A stretch of 47,934 nt of DNA, taken from an uncultured Fibrobacter sp. GTDB taxonomy: Bacteria; Fibrobacterota; Fibrobacteria; Fibrobacterales; Fibrobacteraceae. A program made the translations under genes and the position numbers. The notes under the pieces are model-generated. The model did no database searches and had not been told where the DNA came from. It worked only from the letters and a program-made list of their open reading frames with translations. The stretch is taken from contig CAKUTF010000019.1 in NCBI GenBank assembly GCA_934691725.1, forward strand, positions 1 to 47,934, in the 5' to 3' direction. This document shows, in pieces, positions 40,110-47,934 of this stretch (within the stretch, counting starts at the first letter, position 1; every line of letters begins with the position of its first letter).

Positions 40110-41299
40110 CTGTCCAATTCTCCCGCGATGATGTTGATGCTCGACAGGCAGGCGATGGAATCCGCAATCATGCTGCCTTCGACAAGTTCGTGAAAAGCCG
40201 CAAACTGCGTAAAGCAAGGCGGACGGACCTTGACCCGCCACGGATGGCCGGAACCGTCGGAAACCAGCGTAAAGCCGAGTTCCCCGTTCGCCGTCTCGGA
40301 GCCGGAATAATACTCGCCCGCAGGAATCCGGATGCCTTCGAAGACGCTCTTGAACCTTCCGGCGAGAGCTTCCATGTCCTGATAGACGCGTTCATGCGAC
40401 GGTATGCGGATGCGCGGGTCTTCAATGCTCACAGGTCCCGGAGCGAGACGCTTCAACGCCTGGCGGATAATCTTCACGGATTCTTCCGCTTCGGCGAGAC
40501 GCACCATGAGCCTGTCAAAGACATCTCCGTGGGTTCCCGTCACCACGTTCCAGTCGTAAGTTTCATAATCCCAATACGGTTCGTCCTTTCGCAGGTCGCT
40601 CGCCACGCCCGTCGCGCGGAGACACGGACCGGTCCAGCCCCAGGCAATCGCCCGTTCGCCGGAAATCTTCGCCACATCGACCGTACGGTCGAGGAAAATG
40701 CGATTCCGGTCAAAGCACGCGTGGACATCCTTCAGGTTTTTCCCGACCTGCTTGCAGACGGCGAGAACGTCCTCTTCAAAGCCTTCGTAAGTATCGCGGT
40801 AAAGCCCGCCGATCCGCCCGTAGCTGTTCGTGAGGCGCGCCCCGGTCAGCTTTTCCCAGATGCGCATCGTCATTTCGCGGGAATCGAACAGGTAGAAGAA
40901 TCCGGTCGTCGAGCCGAGGTCCTGCGCAGCGGCGGCGACGCAGATGAAATGGTCCGCAATGCGGGAAAGCTCGTTCACGATGACGCGGAGAACCTTGGCT
41001 CGTTCCGGGATTTCGATGCCGAGCATCTGTTCCGCGGCGCGGCAATAGGCGAAATTGTTCATCATCGCCGAGCAGTAGTCCAGACGGTCGGTGAGCGGCA
41101 AGACCTGTTGCCACGTTCCGCGTTCCGCCATCTTCTCGAACCCGCGGTGCAGGTAGCCGATTTCACCGACAGAAGCCGCGATGTTTTCGCCGTCAAGAGC
41201 CGTAATGTAGCGCAAGCATCCGTGCGTCGCACCGTGCGACGGACCGATGTTCAGCACCATCAAGTTTTTTTCTTCGCCTTCAGGAGTGAGAACCTTCAT
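40106..41299 (-). CDS. nuoD: NADH-quinone oxidoreductase subunit D (49-kDa type)
   Basis: A 397-residue subunit forming the quinone pocket with NuoB. GPSHGATHGCLR holds the quinone-binding His pair, followed by GYLHRGFEKMAE, DRLDYCSAMMNNFAY, SYGRIGGLYRD and, at the end, IKVRPPCFTQ-like VKVRPPCFTQFAAF with IIAGELDR. Length is normal and NuoC is not fused. ATGA overlaps occur at both ends. Confidence 0.97.
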   Translation of the reverse strand: MKVLTPEGEEKNLMVLNIGPSHGATHGCLRYITALDGENIAASVGEIGYLHRGFEKMAERGTWQQVLPLTDRLDYCSAMMNNFAYCRAAEQMLGIEIPERAKVLRVIVNELSRIADHFICVAAAAQDLGSTTGFFYLFDSREMTMRIWEKLTGARLTNSYGRIGGLYRDTYEGFEEDVLAVCKQVGKNLKDVHACFDRNRIFLDRTVDVAKISGERAIAWGWTGPCLRATGVASDLRKDEPYWDYETYDWNVVTGTHGDVFDRLMVRLAEAEESVKIIRQALKRLAPGPVSIEDPRIRIPSHERVYQDMEALAGRFKSVFEGIRIPAGEYYSGSETANGELGFTLVSDGSGHPWRVKVRPPCFTQFAAFHELVEGSMIADSIACLSSINIIAGELDR

Positions 41300-41946
41300 T
41301 TTCTGATGCTCCCTGTCAAATATTCAACTTCGTTCGGCAAGATTTCCTTCGGGCGTTCCAGAATGCGGTAGCCCTTGGATTCCAAGCGCTTTTCAAGCGC
41401 CGGATACAGATAATCGTTCGTCGAAAGCCACTGGCGGCGGTGTGCCGGGTAATCCTTCCGCAGCGGGTGACCGACAAATTCCACGTGGTTCAGCAAACGG
41501 CGAAGATCCGGATGGCCGACAAAATTCACCCCGAACTGGTCATAGACTTCGCGTTCCTGCCAGTTCGCAATCGGATACAGGTCCGAAATAGTCGGAACGT
41601 CCAGGTCTGCTCCTTCGGCAAGGACCTTCACTACCAGACGCTTGGACGGCTCATAGACGCTCTTCAACACATACTCGACCGCAAACCGAGGTCCGGCGTA
41701 ATCCTTCATCCCGAGATAATCAATTCCGACGATATCGAGAAGCATGTCGAGCTTCAGATTGTCCCGGATAAACGCGACGACATCGTGTAAATTTTCACGC
41801 CCGACGACGACGGTAAGTCCCCACGGATTCTTTTCGGAGCGGGAAACGCCCCACTTTTCGAGGCCCTTCAAAACGGATTCTTCAAAAGCCTTGCGCGCTT
41901 CCGGGGTAGCGACAATCGGTTCCTTTACATTATCGGATGCGACCAT
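41296..41946 (-). CDS. nuoC: NADH-quinone oxidoreductase subunit C (30-kDa type)
   Basis: 216 residues from ATG 41946 (AAGGAG site; shares one base with the nuoB stop). The family signature EREVYDQFGVNFVGHPDLRR with LLNHVEFVGHPLRKDYP is clear, after a VDIVGIDYLG-type core. It is a soluble arm subunit that seats NuoD. The upstream TTG start in frame is less likely. The first 40 residues are charged and not conserved. Confidence 0.95.
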   Translation of the reverse strand: MVASDNVKEPIVATPEARKAFEESVLKGLEKWGVSRSEKNPWGLTVVVGRENLHDVVAFIRDNLKLDMLLDIVGIDYLGMKDYAGPRFAVEYVLKSVYEPSKRLVVKVLAEGADLDVPTISDLYPIANWQEREVYDQFGVNFVGHPDLRRLLNHVEFVGHPLRKDYPAHRRQWLSTNDYLYPALEKRLESKGYRILERPKEILPNEVEYLTGSIRK

Positions 41947-42587
41947 TACGGATTCTCCTTCCAAAATTCAGCCTTGCGGATAACGGAATCCTTGAGATGA
42001 TTCGCCTTTTCCTTGATTTCTTCGGCCTTCTCGCGGGAATATTCGGCAAGTTCGCGTTTCGCCTCGGCGGTCTTCGCCCGCAAAAGTTCCACCTGTTCCC
42101 GGACGCGTTCCTTCCGCTCCTTCATGTAGGATTCGTCGGAAAGCTTCTTCTGGATATCGAACATCGCATCGAAGAAGGCTTCGGGACGGCTCGGGCATCC
42201 GCCGATATAGACGTCCACCGGGATGATGTTGTCGATTCCCGGTACCGTGCAGTAGCAGTCATAGACGCCGCCGGAAGTCGCACACGCACCCATCGCGATA
42301 ACCCATTTCGGCTCGGCGATCTGTTCGTAGATGCGCTTGAGAATCGGGGCCTGCTTGTAGGTGATTGTCCCCTGGACCGCCAAAACATCGGACTGGCGCG
42401 GTGTAAAGCGGACATATTCGGAACCGATACGCGAAAGGTCGTAGGGGCTTGTTTCCGTGCTCATGAATTCAATCGCGCAACAAGCCGTGCCATAGGGAAA
42501 CGGCCACAGGGAATTTTTTCGTCCCCAGTTGACGATGAAGTCAAGTTTCGTTGTAAAAAAACTGGCTTCTTGGGCTTCGACTGCCAT
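41946..42587 (-). CDS. nuoB: NADH-quinone oxidoreductase subunit B (N2 cluster), with coiled-coil tail
   Basis: 213 residues from ATG 42587. The N2 cluster ligands are in GTACCAIEFM, MGACATSGG and GGCPSRPEAFF, all intact; N2 passes electrons to quinone. After the conserved core ends (about residue 155), a tail of about 55 residues, MKERKERVREQVELLRAKTA onward, is a continuous charged coiled coil. Such a tail is not typical for NuoB. It is the first nuo gene here: no nuoA exists in the 226 bases between it and rarA. Confidence 0.95.
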   Translation of the reverse strand: MAVEAQEASFFTTKLDFIVNWGRKNSLWPFPYGTACCAIEFMSTETSPYDLSRIGSEYVRFTPRQSDVLAVQGTITYKQAPILKRIYEQIAEPKWVIAMGACATSGGVYDCYCTVPGIDNIIPVDVYIGGCPSRPEAFFDAMFDIQKKLSDESYMKERKERVREQVELLRAKTAEAKRELAEYSREKAEEIKEKANHLKDSVIRKAEFWKENP

Positions 42588-42797
42588 AGAACGATACCTC
42601 GTAAATGTCACGGCAAAAGATAGAAATAAGAATTCGGCCGTGCACGCATCGAGCGGCAAAAGCACAAAAATGAAAGATTTTTTTCAAAAGTTCCCGAAAA
42701 GTCGCCATAATCATCTAGTATTTCGGTAGGATATCAGGCGAAAATCTTCCCCTACCGCAAGCCCGGATCATCACCGGCAGAGATAAAAAACAGAAGC

Positions 42798-42813
42798 TAT
42801 ATTATGGCAAAAC
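42798..42813 (+). promoter_or_regulatory. -10 box directly before rarA
   Basis: TATATT (42798-42803) lies only 10 bases before the rarA ATG and no Shine-Dalgarno sequence is visible, so the mRNA is likely leaderless or has a leader of a few bases. A clear -35 box is not seen. The arrangement parallels the LysR gene at 24912. Confidence 0.45.
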
Positions 42814-44118
42814 ATGACCGAATCTATCGCAAAACCGCTTGCCGAAAGGCTCCGCCCCACGACCCTCGAAGAATTCCTGGGGCAGAACAAAATTTTAGGC
42901 GACCACAGCATGCTCCGCCAGAGCATCGAAAGCGACAACGTTCCCAGCATGATTTTCTGGGGACCTCCGGGCTGCGGCAAGACAAGCCTCGCGAACGTCA
43001 TCCGACTTCACACGAAAAAGCGCTTTGTCGCGCTCTCCGCCGTAGAATGCGGCGTCAAGGAAATCAAGTCGGTCCTTTCCGAAGCGAAGACCTACGAGGA
43101 TTTGGGACGTGGCACGATCCTCTTCATCGACGAGATCCATCGATTCAACAAGAGCCAGCAGGACGCTCTCCTCAAGGCTGTCGAAGACGGAACGGTAACG
43201 CTTATCGGCGCGACGACGGAAAATCCGGGATTTGAAGTCAATTCCGCGCTCCTTTCCCGCTGCCAGCTCATCCTGTTTGCGCCTCTTTCGCCCGAAGACC
43301 TGTCCCGCCTCGCAAGGCTCGCGCTCAAGGATCATCCCCGCGGACTCCAGCTCCGGGACGTCGAAATTTCCGGGGAAACGCTCCAGAAGCTCGTTTCGCA
43401 GGCAGACGGCGACGCCCGATTCCTCTTGAACCAAATCGAATGGATTGCCAAGAACCTGGGAGAACGGAAAACAATTGACAATGCGCTCCTCGAAGAAATC
43501 CAGTTCAAGAAGCCGCTCCGCTACGACAAATCGAGCGAGGAACATTACAACCTGATTTCCGCACTGCACAAGTCCATCCGCGGAAGCGACCCCGACGCGG
43601 CGGTCTATTGGCTGCACCGGATGCTCCAGGGCGGCGAAGATCCGCGGTTCATTCTCCGGCGGCTGATTCGGATGGCGATGGAAGACATCGGGCTTGCCGA
43701 CCCGAACGCGCTCCTGCTCGCGACAGCGGCACGGGAAGCTTTCGATTTCATGGGCGTTCCCGAAGGCCTTATCGGATTAGACGAAGTGGCCATCTACCTT
43801 GCGCTCGCACCAAAAAGCAACAGCGTGGAACTCGCCGGGATGAAAGCGGACGCGATTATCAAGCGGACAGGGACGCTCCCCGTGCCAAAGGCTTTTAGAA
43901 ATTCCGTGACGAAGGTCGGGGAACAGCTCGGCTACGGCAACGGCTACCGCTACGACCACGACAGTCCCGGCGCCTATTCCGCGCAGGAACATCTCCCGAA
44001 AGAACTCGCCGGAACCGAAATCTACACCCCGACCGAATACGGCAGGGAAAAAAGGCTCGCCGACCGCCTGCGGGAACTGAAAGCGATTAAAAAGGAAAAG
44101 GGAAAGAGCGGTTCGTAA
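42814..44118 (+). CDS. rarA: Replication-associated recombination protein A (MgsA/RarA)
   Basis: 434 residues. An AAA+ clamp-loader-like ATPase that acts at stalled forks. The N-terminus PLAERLRPTTLEEFLGQ is diagnostic, Walker A is GPPGCGKT (50-57), Walker B is ILFIDEIHRFNKSQQDALL, and sensor 1 is IGATTENPGF with SALLSRCQ. The C-terminal RarA tetramerisation segment includes EDIGLADPNALLLA and YKYPHD-like GYRYDHDSPGAYSAQEHLP. Normal length. Divergent from nuoB. Confidence 0.97.
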   Translation: MTESIAKPLAERLRPTTLEEFLGQNKILGDHSMLRQSIESDNVPSMIFWGPPGCGKTSLANVIRLHTKKRFVALSAVECGVKEIKSVLSEAKTYEDLGRGTILFIDEIHRFNKSQQDALLKAVEDGTVTLIGATTENPGFEVNSALLSRCQLILFAPLSPEDLSRLARLALKDHPRGLQLRDVEISGETLQKLVSQADGDARFLLNQIEWIAKNLGERKTIDNALLEEIQFKKPLRYDKSSEEHYNLISALHKSIRGSDPDAAVYWLHRMLQGGEDPRFILRRLIRMAMEDIGLADPNALLLATAAREAFDFMGVPEGLIGLDEVAIYLALAPKSNSVELAGMKADAIIKRTGTLPVPKAFRNSVTKVGEQLGYGNGYRYDHDSPGAYSAQEHLPKELAGTEIYTPTEYGREKRLADRLRELKAIKKEKGKSGS

Positions 44119-44131
44119 AGGCTCTTTCCCT
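44099..44131 (+). terminator. Hairpin at the rarA stop
   Basis: AGGGAAAGAGC-loop-GCTCTTTCCCT is an 11-bp perfect stem whose 11-nt loop contains the rarA stop codon. No T-tract follows (GGGGGGG instead), so it is more likely a 3'-end stabiliser or factor-dependent stop than an intrinsic terminator. The next 176 bases to the minus-strand gene at 44308 hold nothing I can support. Confidence 0.5.
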
Positions 44132-44307
44132 GGGGGGGACTAGAAACATCAGCTACATCACATCCCAAAGCAAGCCAAGCCCCGCCTACGCACAGAAAAA
44201 ACACTTTTTCACTTTTACAGTTGGGACCAAAACCATCACAAGTCCAGAATAAGAATCCAGCCCAACACGCTAGAGCCACCCCGACCAAGCATTAGACAAA
44301 CCTTTAG

Positions 44308-44559
44308 CTATTTTTCCTTTATTTTTTTACACTGTTCTTCATTTATTTTATAGAATTCCTCCTTTGTGAAACATTTTGAAAAGAAATGTTTATACATCAA
44401 ATCAACATTGCAAATTTCGGGACGACAATCGTATATTTTACACAAATTATCTTTTCCGAGATTAACGCAAACACCGTCGCCCCTATCAAAGTCCGCCAAA
44501 GCAGGAACCTTTTTCAAGGAGCGACAGCATAAGCCGCAGCAATCGCATTTGAAAGGCAT
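44308..44559 (-). CDS. YkgJ-like cysteine-cluster protein
   Basis: 83 residues. The start FKCDCCGLCCRSLKKVP and the later CKIYDCRPEIC match the YkgJ/CxxCxxCC family of Zn- or Fe-binding proteins (Cys at about 5, 7, 8, 11, 12, then 31, 40, 45, 50). The function of the family is uncertain. It starts one base after the stop of the glycine-rich protein and ends the three-gene module. The family usually runs longer (100-230), so this is a short version. Confidence 0.7.
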   Translation of the reverse strand: MPFKCDCCGLCCRSLKKVPALADFDRGDGVCVNLGKDNLCKIYDCRPEICNVDLMYKHFFSKCFTKEEFYKINEEQCKKIKEK

Positions 44560-44560
44560 T

Positions 44561-45568
44561 TCAACAATTTGCCTGCAACTTTCTAGCCATTGTTTTGGAT
44601 TCCGAGGTCAGTTCGCCATTGTCTTTCAAAATGGGAGTATCTAAAATACTCTTAACCGACTTTGCCAAGGAACATGCCGCTGCTAGCGAATTCTGTTCGT
44701 CTCTGCTGAATTTACGGAAATCAGCGGTGCCGGAGCCGTCTTCGTAACGGGAAACGATACCTTCAACCGTCAAAACAGCCGCTTTCAACTGTGTCTTTAA
44801 CTTGTCAAGCGCATTGGTAAACAGGTTGCATCTGCTTTTTATGGAATCGCATACCGTGCAAGCGGTTTTATACTGGGCTACGATTTCGTTGGCTTTTGCT
44901 TCGTTGGCCATAGCATTTTCAAAATTTTCTTCGGCCTTGGAATTCAGGACAAAACCCATAACCGCAAGTGCAGGTCCAGCAACAAGGCCTCCTAATACAG
45001 CCATACCTCCAGCCATGCCAAGTCCACCGGCTGCAAGAGATCCCCCACCCAGAAATGCAAGAGTAGCATTTGTTGCTGCGACTCCAGATAATCCTGCAAT
45101 GGCAGCACCGGTCGAAGCAACGCCCAAAGTCGTCGCGGCTCCATATGCCCCTAAAGCAGTCAAAGCGCCTGCAGCAACACCGCCAACTGTTCCGCTCACC
45201 ATGGTTTCTGCCAGAGACCCCATTTTTTCCATTTCTGCAAGTTCTTCTTTTGAAATATTAAATTTGGAAAGTTCATCGAGTCCTTCGCTATTACGCAAAT
45301 CAATATGATGAATTTTTTTGAAAGAACGAACAAATGGCATTACGGCATTGTTTAAGACGGCAAGTTTCGCCGCACCTAAATGTTTCAAGGATTTTTGACA
45401 AGCGTTTCTGCTAGTTTGTAGTTCGGTTTTCGCCTTATCTACCGATTTTTTCGCACTACGATTTATGTCTTTAGCTAATTCGTTTGTTTCATGAGCATCA
45501 TAAGCTTTTTTGGCTCCAAAAAGCCCGGCTCCGATTGCTGCAGCGCCAATGATGAAAGGAATTGGCAT
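44561..45568 (-). CDS. Glycine-rich hydrophobic-core protein of an accessory module
   Basis: 335 residues from ATG 45568 (AAGGAGGACAAC site). An N-terminal hydrophobic segment IPFIIGAAAIGAGLFG is followed by a charged helix (about 20-110). The core at about 145-215 is one long Gly/Ala-rich stretch: SGTVGGVAAGALTALGAYGA, TTLGVASTGAAIAGLSGVAA, ATLAFLGGGSLAAGG, AVLGGLVAGPALAVMGF. These glycine-zipper-like repeats could insert into membrane as hairpins. A charged helical end follows. I recall similar proteins paired with a larger protein in accessory regions of varied bacteria, but know no assigned function. Confidence 0.65.
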   Translation of the reverse strand: MPIPFIIGAAAIGAGLFGAKKAYDAHETNELAKDINRSAKKSVDKAKTELQTSRNACQKSLKHLGAAKLAVLNNAVMPFVRSFKKIHHIDLRNSEGLDELSKFNISKEELAEMEKMGSLAETMVSGTVGGVAAGALTALGAYGAATTLGVASTGAAIAGLSGVAATNATLAFLGGGSLAAGGLGMAGGMAVLGGLVAGPALAVMGFVLNSKAEENFENAMANEAKANEIVAQYKTACTVCDSIKSRCNLFTNALDKLKTQLKAAVLTVEGIVSRYEDGSGTADFRKFSRDEQNSLAAACSLAKSVKSILDTPILKDNGELTSESKTMARKLQANC

Positions 45569-45588
45569 GTTGTCCTCCTTGTTGACTG

Positions 45589-47085
45589 TTAAAGGGTGAA
45601 AGCTTCGTCTGATTCCATCAGACATTTAAATTGTTGACAATTTTCAAATTGCGTTTTACGGCCCATCGCATGAGTAATTTGATTTGCTCCGCAAATGTAT
45701 GAATCGACATCGCCTATTTGCAAAGCTTTATTCATAGCATCAAATGCCGTTTCAAAGGTTTCTGTCGTTTCACGGAGCCAAGTTCTCGCTCGTGCTTCAT
45801 ACTCTTCCCTAAATTGTTTTAAAGCCTTAATTTGTTCTTCGCATTCTTTTTCTATTTGAATGCGACGCGAACGAGCAATCTCCGGAGCTTTCAAAGCATC
45901 TCGTATAACGGTCACGCTTACAGAAGCAAGAGTATAAACGGTTCTAGCTATAAAAACGGCTTGCCCTACTGGGGTCAAATTGGCTAAAGCTAATACCGCA
46001 CTGCCAGCAAGCTGTTTCATACAGTCAACACCGGAAATGCTTCCATTGTAATAGTTGTAAAATGCCGATGCGGCATCGACGACGAAACCAGCAATTTCTG
46101 TGGGAGCCTTGGCGTTTTTCAAAAGCTTTGGAAGTTCGCTTTTGTAATGTTGGATCCCGCCATCTATCAAAGTCGAGCCGCTGGCGACAGCATAGGACCG
46201 TGCCGCCGATTTTGCCGATTTGACGGCAACATCTTTTACAGCCTCTTCAATGGGCTTACCTTTTAAAACAGCTCCGAAATTACAAACAATTGCCATTCCC
46301 CCATCAATAACTGCTCCTGATTTAGCGCCTTCCAAACCAACTTCATTTGCGGTAGCCAGCATTGATTGAGCCGTATACAGTTTAGGGTTTGTACGAGCTA
46401 GAAAGGCTTCTTTGCTTGTAGTTTCACTTTGAAGAGTATTTTTACGAATGATTCCGTATTTTTTTAGTTTTGCTTGTTTTGAAGCTATAACAGCTGGATC
46501 CGCATTACTTGCCTTTAATGCTTTGATTTCTTGTTTCAGTCTGTTTATCTTCGCGTCTGCCTGTGCTTGAAAATCCTCGTAAAAATCTTTTGGAATTTTG
46601 ACAGGTGTTCCATTTTCAAAATACTTATCATGTTTAGAACTGCAAAGCTTATCAAATGTTTCACGACCATTTTTGCCGATAAATTTCATCTGAACGCCTG
46701 TGCCGGAAATTTCTTTCCAAGACCCATCTGGCATCTGTTCGGTATCGACCACATCAACAAGTTGATCATTAGTCTTGCCTAAATCATCATAACGAAAACT
46801 ACGAATGTTCTCGCCTTTAATTATGCGTTGCTTATTGATTTTTGTGGTTTCTAAAACTTCAGCTGAAAATCCAGCCTGCTGATGAATGTTGCGAGCAGCC
46901 TCTTCTACTGTTTTTCCGAGCTTACTTTCTGCAATACTCTTTAAGCTTCGTTTACTCTGTTCTAAAATTCCCGACTTGCCGTCATATGCAGATAAATCAA
47001 GAGACACTGCTTCTCCATAGCGAGAAACAAGATCGTACAAAGCTCTATTTGCTGCAGCATTGCTTAAGCAATCGTCTAAATTCAT
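45589..47085 (-). CDS. Large helical protein, first gene of the accessory module
   Basis: 498 residues from ATG 47085 (a TTG at 47103 is an alternative). The N-terminal 150 residues are mixed (SVDVV-like LVDVVDTEQMPDGSW, VQMKFIGKNGRETFDKL). A coiled coil follows (about 165-210, INRLKQEIKALKASN). The middle, about 240-400, is small-residue-rich and partly hydrophobic (GLEGAKSGAVIDGGMAIVCN, AGSAVLALANLTPVGQAVF). A second helical rod (IQIEKECEEQIKALKQF, about 420-450) leads to the end. No domain recognised. It lies 20 bp upstream of the glycine-rich gene, so the pair is one operon. A conserved unknown. Confidence 0.65.
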   Translation of the reverse strand: MNLDDCLSNAAANRALYDLVSRYGEAVSLDLSAYDGKSGILEQSKRSLKSIAESKLGKTVEEAARNIHQQAGFSAEVLETTKINKQRIIKGENIRSFRYDDLGKTNDQLVDVVDTEQMPDGSWKEISGTGVQMKFIGKNGRETFDKLCSSKHDKYFENGTPVKIPKDFYEDFQAQADAKINRLKQEIKALKASNADPAVIASKQAKLKKYGIIRKNTLQSETTSKEAFLARTNPKLYTAQSMLATANEVGLEGAKSGAVIDGGMAIVCNFGAVLKGKPIEEAVKDVAVKSAKSAARSYAVASGSTLIDGGIQHYKSELPKLLKNAKAPTEIAGFVVDAASAFYNYYNGSISGVDCMKQLAGSAVLALANLTPVGQAVFIARTVYTLASVSVTVIRDALKAPEIARSRRIQIEKECEEQIKALKQFREEYEARARTWLRETTETFETAFDAMNKALQIGDVDSYICGANQITHAMGRKTQFENCQQFKCLMESDEAFTL

Positions 47086-47182
47086 CCGGCGCACTCTTGA
47101 CAATGATTTATTTCTTGTCCTCAGTTAAGTCTCATCGCTTGTCCTTTTCGTGGTTGGAAACAACAGGCTAGAAACTTAACAG

Positions 47183-47213
47183 TCCCCGAGATTTGTTTTC
47201 CGGGGATTTTTTT
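47183..47213 (+). terminator. Orphan plus-strand terminator
   Basis: TCCCCG-AGATTTGTTTTC-CGGGGA followed by seven T. It lies about 100 bp upstream of the accessory module, facing towards the rRNA operon. No plus-strand gene precedes it, so it may end a small RNA or be left over from an earlier arrangement. Confidence 0.6.
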
Positions 47214-47864
47214 GTTGCTTTCTGCCGCGAATGGATCTACTAGACTGTGAAATTCGCGACGAGTTAAAGAAGTACTGCTTGAACGGGCAGCCCACCCCAC
47301 TGCAAGAACCATACCAATTTAGCGACGATTCCCCAAAGGCTATGCCATCGCCTCTATTTTCAAAGCGATCGGTTGCATCTAAATTGCCACTCTTACGAAT
47401 CATCTTTTCTAAATGTAATAAATTTTTCTAAAACGTAATCTATTTTTGCTAAAGTGTTGAAAGGGTATTCTGGATTTGTGACTTATCAGATATTTTTCGA
47501 GGAAGCAGAACCAAAAGCGCAAACGCAATTCAGACAAGTCATTCAAGACACGAAGTTCAGTATCCTAGCGAACTCGAAAGGAAAGCCGCTTCTCACGTAT
47601 TTTCCCGGAAGGGGTTGCAGGCGTATCTTTTTATTTCCATTCCCCAAAGATAGCATTTCCAGCGTATCCGGGCACCCTTCCTAGATTTTTCAGCACGCGA
47701 ACGGAGCCGGAGCCTTATCGCAAACAACCCGGACAGAGGCCCAGGCTCTCTGAAAGCGGAAAGAAGCATTCGCGCGAGGCAGGGGCGCCGGGCCCCTTGT
47801 CCCGGGCCGACACAGCGCGGCGGCCCCCCTTCCCGGGAGCGGGACTTTTCCCCGGCGGCGTTTA
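47214..47864. other. Spacer between the accessory module and the rRNA operon, no confident gene
   Basis: The left part is ordinary in composition with two short open frames (66 and 76 codons, plus strand) that lack ribosome sites and recognisable domains; they may be gene debris. A short AT-rich patch lies at 47400-47460. From about 47690 the sequence becomes very GC-rich, with several overlapping short inverted repeats (for example GCCGGGCCCC and CCCGGGCC). The GC-rich part is probably the far end of the rRNA transcription region. I see nothing else I can support. Confidence 0.6.
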
Positions 47865-47865
47865 A

Positions 47866-47901
47866 AAAGAGGAGGGCCCCCGTCCGTAGGGACGGGGGCC
47901 C
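47866..47901 (-). terminator. Terminator of the minus-strand rRNA operon
   Basis: Read on the minus strand, GGGCCCCCGTCC-CTAC-GGACGGGGGCCC is a perfect 12-bp GC stem with a 4-nt loop, followed by TCCTCTTTTT. It follows the 5S rRNA end by a few bases, the normal place for an rRNA operon terminator. Confidence 0.9.
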
Positions 47902-47904
47902 GTG

Positions 47905-47934
47905 GATCCGGCGGCGACCTACTCTCCCGGGCCC
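47905..47934 (-). rRNA. rrf: 5S ribosomal RNA, 3' end only
   Basis: The minus strand reads CCGGGAGAGTAGGTCGCCGC and then CGG, the conserved 3' end of bacterial 5S rRNA (helix I and the adjacent loop E side). Only about 30 of about 115 nt are inside the window; the exact 3' end is uncertain by a few bases. The rRNA operon thus runs leftward into the window and stops at the adjacent hairpin. Confidence 0.85.

Noticed and set aside
44022..44288. 88-codon minus-strand open frame beside rarA
   Set aside because: TTG start, no ribosome site, and it overlaps the rarA 3' end and its hairpin; no family features.
44561..45568. Classical pore-forming colicin
   Set aside because: The hydrophobic Gly/Ala core is internal and much longer than a colicin hairpin, and there is no receptor or translocation domain or immunity gene of that type.
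47231..47684. Two short plus-strand frames near the rRNA operon
   Set aside because: No ribosome sites, no recognisable domains and no conserved motif; left as spacer or gene debris.

Overview
The window looks like chromosome of a Gram-negative anaerobe. Outer-membrane barrels, lipoproteins, a TrpB2-type tryptophan synthase, a 13-gene nuo operon and mixed GC content fit a Fibrobacter/Hallerella-like member of the Fibrobacterota. That assignment is inference; no complete marker gene is present (only about 30 nt of a 5S rRNA at the right edge).

Layout. (1) 99-3100, minus: azlC-azlD-tag-MATE, a chain of overlapping genes. (2) 3156-8508: a phosphate-uptake locus, with a circularly permuted PstS lipoprotein divergent from porin-pstC-pstA-pstB-phoU. 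(3) 8565-16540: an AT-rich accessory region. It holds three two-gene couples that each pair a soluble protein lacking a signal peptide with a lipoprotein or membrane protein (effector/immunity-like; one soluble partner is a lytic transglycosylase). A 2.9-kb integrase-less mini-island (11239-14251) is inserted here between about 75-bp direct repeats. It carries an XRE repressor, an ImmA/IrrE peptidase apparently made through a -1 frameshift, a zinc-ribbon protein, a PD-(D/E)XK-like nuclease and a DUF4417 protein, with two related palindromic operators. Next to it lies about 740 bp of non-coding DNA with three hairpins that share a conserved apical sequence. (4) 16538-21067: a LlaJI/McrBC-like restriction-modification system (m5C methyltransferase, McrB-like NTPase, nuclease subunit) with a RelB-like antitoxin fragment inside it. 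Base composition suggests the specificity half was exchanged as a block. (5) 21187-28285: housekeeping genes (TrpB2, outer-membrane protein, serine hydrolase, NUDIX, LysR, Rpn-type nuclease, flavoprotein, IspF). (6) 28378-42587, minus: nuoB to nuoN in order, without nuoA, with unusual extensions on NuoB, NuoE, NuoH and NuoM. (7) 42814-44118: rarA. (8) 44308-47085, minus: a three-gene accessory module (large helical protein, glycine-rich hydrophobic protein, YkgJ-like cysteine cluster). (9) A GC-rich spacer, then the terminator and 3' end of a minus-strand rRNA operon.

The genes most likely to hold something undescribed are the mini-island with its frameshifted peptidase and paired operators, the conserved-loop hairpin family upstream of the restriction system, and the three-gene module beside the rRNA operon. 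All functions are read from sequence motifs and remembered family features; no database search was run.
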